Shown here: positions 61,187 through 64,000 of the stretch, piece after piece
How positions within the stretch are numbered: position 1 is the first letter of the stretch
How the letters are laid out: each line of letters starts with the position of its first letter
Source: Actinacidiphila alni
GTDB lineage: Bacteria; Actinomycetota; Actinomycetes; Streptomycetales; Streptomycetaceae
DNA length: 64,000 nt
Direction of reading: 5' to 3'
NCBI RefSeq assembly: GCF_900112845.1
Contig: NZ_FONG01000002.1
Coordinates: 434,001 to 498,000 of the forward strand
Made by a program: the position numbers and the translations under genes
The notes under the pieces: model-generated
Told to the model about the DNA's origin: nothing
The model's database searches: none
Seen by the model: the letters and a program-made list of their open reading frames with translations, nothing else

Positions 61187-61465
61187 GCGCCGGACCCTAA
61201 CGGCCGCCGGAGCCCGGCCGGGCCGGATATCACCTCGGCGGGCGACACCCGGCTCCCGGATTCGTCCGTTCGTGGAGATCCCGGCGGTGCGTACGCACCC
61301 TAACGGCCCATCAGCGGGATTTCCGTCGGCGGCGGCGCGGCGCGGAAATCGCGCAGTTCACGCGGGACCGTACGGCGGGCGCGTTCACTCTCAGCGGTTG
61401 CGGTCCTACTGTCCGCTTTTCACGGTGGTGGAGTAGTTGTTCATCCACGAAGGGAATTCCTTTCC

Positions 61466-62149
61466 ATGCGTACCCACCGGATCACCGGCGTGGTCGTCGC
61501 CGGCGCGCTCGTCGCGACCCTCGCGGGCGGCGCGCTCTCGACGACCGCCGCTGCCGCCGCCCCCGCGGACACCAAGCCCGCGGGCACCTCGGCGACGCAG
61601 GCGGCGCCGGACGCGACCGCGCTGCTCGCGCAGGCCAAGTCCCTGGGAGACATGGCAGGCGTCATCACGCCGGTCACGAAACTGGTCCAGGACGTACTCG
61701 CCAAGCCCGGCACCGTCACGCCCGAGACCGTCACCGCCGACGCGGCCGCCGCCAAGTCGGCGATCGACGCCGCCAAGGCCGCCGCCCCGGCCGCCCCGGC
61801 CGCCCCCGCGGCCCCGGCCGCGCCCGCCGTGCCGAGCCTGGGCACCCCGGGCAAGGCCGCGACCGTGCCGGCCAAGCCGACCGCGACGCGTGACGTGAAG
61901 GCCGACGCCCTCGCCGCGCTCCAGACGGCCGTCGACAACCTGGTCAAGGCGTCCAAGGCCGGTGACGCGGCGGGGCTGCTGACCGCCGCCACCGGCGTCG
62001 TCACCGGCCTGGTCAACGTGGCCGTCGCCACCGTCCTGTCCGGCGGCCTGCCCGCGCCGAACCTGCCGGGCCTGCCCGCACTGCCGTCCCTGCCGTCCGT
62101 CCCCGGGGCGCCGTCCGTCCCGTCGCTGCCCGCGGCTCCGGCGCTCTGA
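61466..62149 (+). CDS. Secreted Ala/Pro-rich protein
   Basis: The 227-residue product has a signal peptide (about 1-33) and a mature part rich in Ala, Pro and Val. A helical region (about 45-110) is followed by an AAPAAP repeat (about 107-120), another helical region (about 140-190) and a PSLPSVPGAPSVPSLPA tail. No enzymatic motif. It may be a surface protein of the spore or hypha. A perfect 19-bp stem terminator follows (62175-62216). Confidence 0.8.
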   Translation: MRTHRITGVVVAGALVATLAGGALSTTAAAAAPADTKPAGTSATQAAPDATALLAQAKSLGDMAGVITPVTKLVQDVLAKPGTVTPETVTADAAAAKSAIDAAKAAAPAAPAAPAAPAAPAVPSLGTPGKAATVPAKPTATRDVKADALAALQTAVDNLVKASKAGDAAGLLTAATGVVTGLVNVAVATVLSGGLPAPNLPGLPALPSLPSVPGAPSVPSLPAAPAL

Positions 62150-62174
62150 CGCCGTAACGCACCGGGGCAACACC

Positions 62175-62216
62175 GGCCGAAGGGGTGAACGCCAATCGGC
62201 GTTCACCCCTTCGGCC
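62175..62216 (+). terminator. Terminator after secreted protein gene
   Basis: GGCCGAAGGGGTGAACGCC pairs perfectly with GGCGTTCACCCCTTCGGCC around AATC, 26 bases past the stop. Confidence 0.85.
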
Positions 62217-62336
62217 CATTCGGGTGCGACGTCACCGGTTCAGCCCAACCTGCGTGACCATTGGTGATCCCGTCCCGTTGCGCACAGCGTCAACGCCGCA
62301 GGTATTGCGGTTGAGTTTCGTCTCAAGGAGATCTTC

Positions 62337-62600
62337 ATGTCGCGTATCGCAAAGGCGGCGGCTGTCACCGCCGCGGCGGGTGCCGTTCTGGCCGCCGGTG
62401 CCGGTATGGCTGTTGCCGACTCGGGCGCGCAGGGTGCCGCTGTCGGTTCCCCGGGCGTTCTGTCCGGCAACCTGGTCCAGGTCCCCGTGCACGTGCCGGT
62501 CAACGTGTGCGGCAACACCGTGGACGTCATCGGCCTGCTGAACCCGGCGTTCGGCAACACCTGCGCGAACGTCTCCGGTGACAACGGCGGCGAGTGGTAA
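62337..62600 (+). CDS. Short chaplin
   Basis: The 87-residue product has a signal peptide (about 1-28) and a single chaplin domain: GAAVGSPGVLSGNLVQVPVHVPVNVCGNT, then VDVIGLLNPAFGNTC. The two conserved cysteines (C58, C76) form the intramolecular disulfide of short chaplins. Short chaplins assemble into amyloid-like hydrophobic fibrils on aerial hyphae and spores. The C-terminal tail NVSGDNGGEW is acidic. AGGAG is six bases before the ATG. It resembles ChpF/ChpG-type members. Confidence 0.93.
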   Translation: MSRIAKAAAVTAAAGAVLAAGAGMAVADSGAQGAAVGSPGVLSGNLVQVPVHVPVNVCGNTVDVIGLLNPAFGNTCANVSGDNGGEW

Positions 62601-62696
62601 TTCCGCACCACCGCGGCCTCCCGTCACCTTGTGCGTGTACGGGAGGCCGTTTTCATGCCCGCGTGCCTCATGCCCGCTGGTGGGCTGCCGCCGGGC

Positions 62697-63566
62697 TCAG
62701 CTCTCCTCGTACCGGTAGTAGCGGCGGTGGTCGAACCACTGCGACGGCTTCTCGTTCCACGGCGGCATCGGCTCGTCGGCGCTGATCACCCGGCCGTGCT
62801 CGGGGACCTTGGCCGACAGCGGCTTGGCCGGCAGGTACGAGGACCGCGGGTGCTTGCGCTGCCAGCGGTCCCAGACCAGGTCGAGGAAGGCGTGGTGCAG
62901 CCAGAACACCGGGTCGTTGGGCGAGGTGCCGCCGACCATGTGGCCGCCGACCCACTGGTGCACCCGGTTGTGCAGATAGCCGCCCTTGGTGTCGCTGACG
63001 GTCCAGCCCTCGATGGTGTTGCGGAAGCCCTTGGTCGTCGGCGCGGAATTCCACGGCGCGACGTCGTAGACCGGATTGCCGAGCGCGTTGCTCAGCTCCG
63101 TCCTGGTCGGCAGCTTGATCGGGTGGTACGGCCGCCCCAGATTGCGGGTCAGGAACTTCTCGTCGGTGACCCCGTACCGGATCGGCCAGTCGCCGGTCTG
63201 GTACGCGAACGGCCCGGTCATCACCTGGCCGTCGCTGTCGCGCCCGTCGCCGCCCATGAAGTCCGGGCCCCACAGGGGCGAGTCCTTGGAGTTGTCGACC
63301 GTCCAGTCCCAGTAGGGCAGCGAGACGCCCGGGTCGAGCATCCGCAGGTCGGACTCGAACTGGAGCAGGAAGCGGCGGTGCCAGGGGAAGAAGGTCGGCG
63401 CCATGTGGGCGACCCGCAGTCCGCTCTCGCCGTCCGCGGCGAAGTATTTGGCGTGCGTGACGACGTACTGGTCGTAGCTGCCCATGCGCTTGAGTTCCAG
63501 CACGGCCTCGACGAATCTGGCGCGCTGTGTGCTGGTCAGGTGCCGCTGATTGATTCGGGTGTACAC
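62697..63566 (-). CDS. melC2: Tyrosinase
   Basis: The 289-residue type-3 copper enzyme oxidises tyrosine to DOPA-quinone for melanin. CuA histidines are H38 (VVTHAKYF), H54 and H63 (VAHMAPTFFPWHRRFLLQFE); CuB lies in LHNRVHQWVGGHM and FWLHHAFLDLVW. The catalytic site and the caddie-dependent maturation fit Streptomyces MelC2. It has no signal peptide and is exported bound to MelC1, whose gene lies just upstream. GTG start. Confidence 0.96.
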   Translation of the reverse strand: MYTRINQRHLTSTQRARFVEAVLELKRMGSYDQYVVTHAKYFAADGESGLRVAHMAPTFFPWHRRFLLQFESDLRMLDPGVSLPYWDWTVDNSKDSPLWGPDFMGGDGRDSDGQVMTGPFAYQTGDWPIRYGVTDEKFLTRNLGRPYHPIKLPTRTELSNALGNPVYDVAPWNSAPTTKGFRNTIEGWTVSDTKGGYLHNRVHQWVGGHMVGGTSPNDPVFWLHHAFLDLVWDRWQRKHPRSSYLPAKPLSAKVPEHGRVISADEPMPPWNEKPSQWFDHRRYYRYEES

Positions 63567-63604
63567 AGGAGCTGACCCCTCGGCGGTCGTACGGCGCTGG
63601 GCCG

Positions 63605-64000
63605 TCAGTGGTGGTGCTCGGCGTTCGCGGACAGCTGGGCGCGGCCGATCTGGTCGACCGCGGCGCGCGCGGTGCCGAGCGCGGTGGGGAACGGCTGGTA
63701 GTGGTTGGCCATGCTGATGAAGCTGCCGTCCACCCGCCGCATCACCCCCAGCGCGCGCCCGTCGATCCGGATGTCCACGCCGGCGTCCCCGGCCGAGCTG
63801 AAGCCCTGGATGCGGCGCCCGCGGTAGACCTCGTCGAAGAGGGCGGCGCCGGCGCCGGGCACGGGTGCCGCCTCGACGGCGGCGGGCGGTTCCGCGAGCG
63901 CGGTGGCGTCGCCGCCGGCCCGCGCGGTCAGCATCGGGCGCAGTGCCGCGGCGGTGCCCGACACGGCGGCCACGGTGCCCAGGCCCCGTCTGATGACCCG
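63605..64000 (-). CDS. melC1: Tyrosinase cofactor/caddie MelC1, 5' end outside window
   Basis: This partial gene continues beyond position 64000. The C-terminal domain matches the copper-transfer caddie protein MelC1: FDEVYRGRRIQGFSSAGD, IDGRALGVMRRVDGSFIS and MANHYQPFPTALGTARAAV, ending in a His-containing SANAEHHH that may bind copper. The visible N-terminus contains RVIRRGLGT (63974-64000), the twin-arginine motif of a Tat signal. So the complex is exported by Tat. It is upstream of and co-transcribed with melC2. Confidence 0.93.
   Translation of the reverse strand, partial: RVIRRGLGTVAAVSGTAAALRPMLTARAGGDATALAEPPAAVEAAPVPGAGAALFDEVYRGRRIQGFSSAGDAGVDIRIDGRALGVMRRVDGSFISMANHYQPFPTALGTARAAVDQIGRAQLSANAEHHH

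Overview
The window is high-GC actinobacterial chromosome, almost certainly Streptomyces. Supporting signs are very high third-position GC, a chaplin, a Streptomyces-type subtilisin inhibitor, paired tyrosinase genes melC1/melC2, tandem SigB-type sigma factors, and a gene order around 45.6-54.2 kb (sigma, sigma, Dabb protein, tRNA-Ser, tadA, tadA-associated gene, upp, LytR_C protein, HerA-like ATPase) that I remember from the sigN/sigF-upp region of S. coelicolor. No search was run; family names come from motifs read in the translations.

Region 1 (1-11.8 kb) is a complete type I-E CRISPR-Cas locus. The tail of one array (1-231) and an orphan degenerate repeat (441-469) precede one operon: a Cas3-Cas8e fusion, cas11 (cse2), cas7e, cas5e, cas6e, cas1 and cas2. 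A leader and a second array of 13 good plus 2 decayed repeats follow (10723-11611). The two arrays have repeats whose 16-nt hairpin core is inverted relative to each other. Just after the second array lies the 3' part of a tRNA-Ser(UGA) with no 5' half, which looks like an integration scar and may mark the right edge of a tRNA-inserted island carrying the CRISPR locus.

Region 2 (11.8-24.3 kb) holds two small unknown genes, a decayed acyl-CoA thioester hydrolase/BAAT-like gene, a small N/G/S-rich secreted protein, a ribokinase, a DUF1906 secreted glycoside-hydrolase-like protein, a SigE-family sigma factor and an acyl-CoA ligase. It also has a 1397-aa PAS/kinase-like/receiver protein whose kinase motifs are degenerate, a frameshifted subtilisin inhibitor, and tRNA-Ser(GCU) and tRNA-Arg(ACG).

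Region 3 (24.3-45.6 kb) is a mixed run: a xenobiotic acetyltransferase-like protein, an S51-type amidotransferase-like protein, an alpha/beta hydrolase divergent from an AraC regulator, an ECF42-type sigma factor coupled to a DGPF (YCII) protein, a PPOX protein, a methyltransferase, an NLP (NPP1) protein, a blasticidin-S-deaminase-like protein and a MEDS-STAS protein. It continues with a four-gene run (response regulator, histidine kinase, GT2-GtrA fusion, GT39 transferase), a second PPOX protein, a MarR/MFS export operon and an aldo/keto reductase.

Region 4 (45.3-64 kb) contains the sigN-sigF pair with a SigB-type promoter in front of sigN, nucleotide and tRNA modification genes (tadA, upp), a HerA-like ATPase, and a proline iminopeptidase divergent from a MarR regulator over a 22-bp perfect palindrome. 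It then has a PAS-GAF-PP2C phosphatase, a TolB-like lipoprotein, several small secreted proteins including a chaplin, and melC2/melC1, the latter cut by the window end. A roughly 150-bp inverted-end element occurs twice, in opposite orientation (40918-41070 and 54288-54426).
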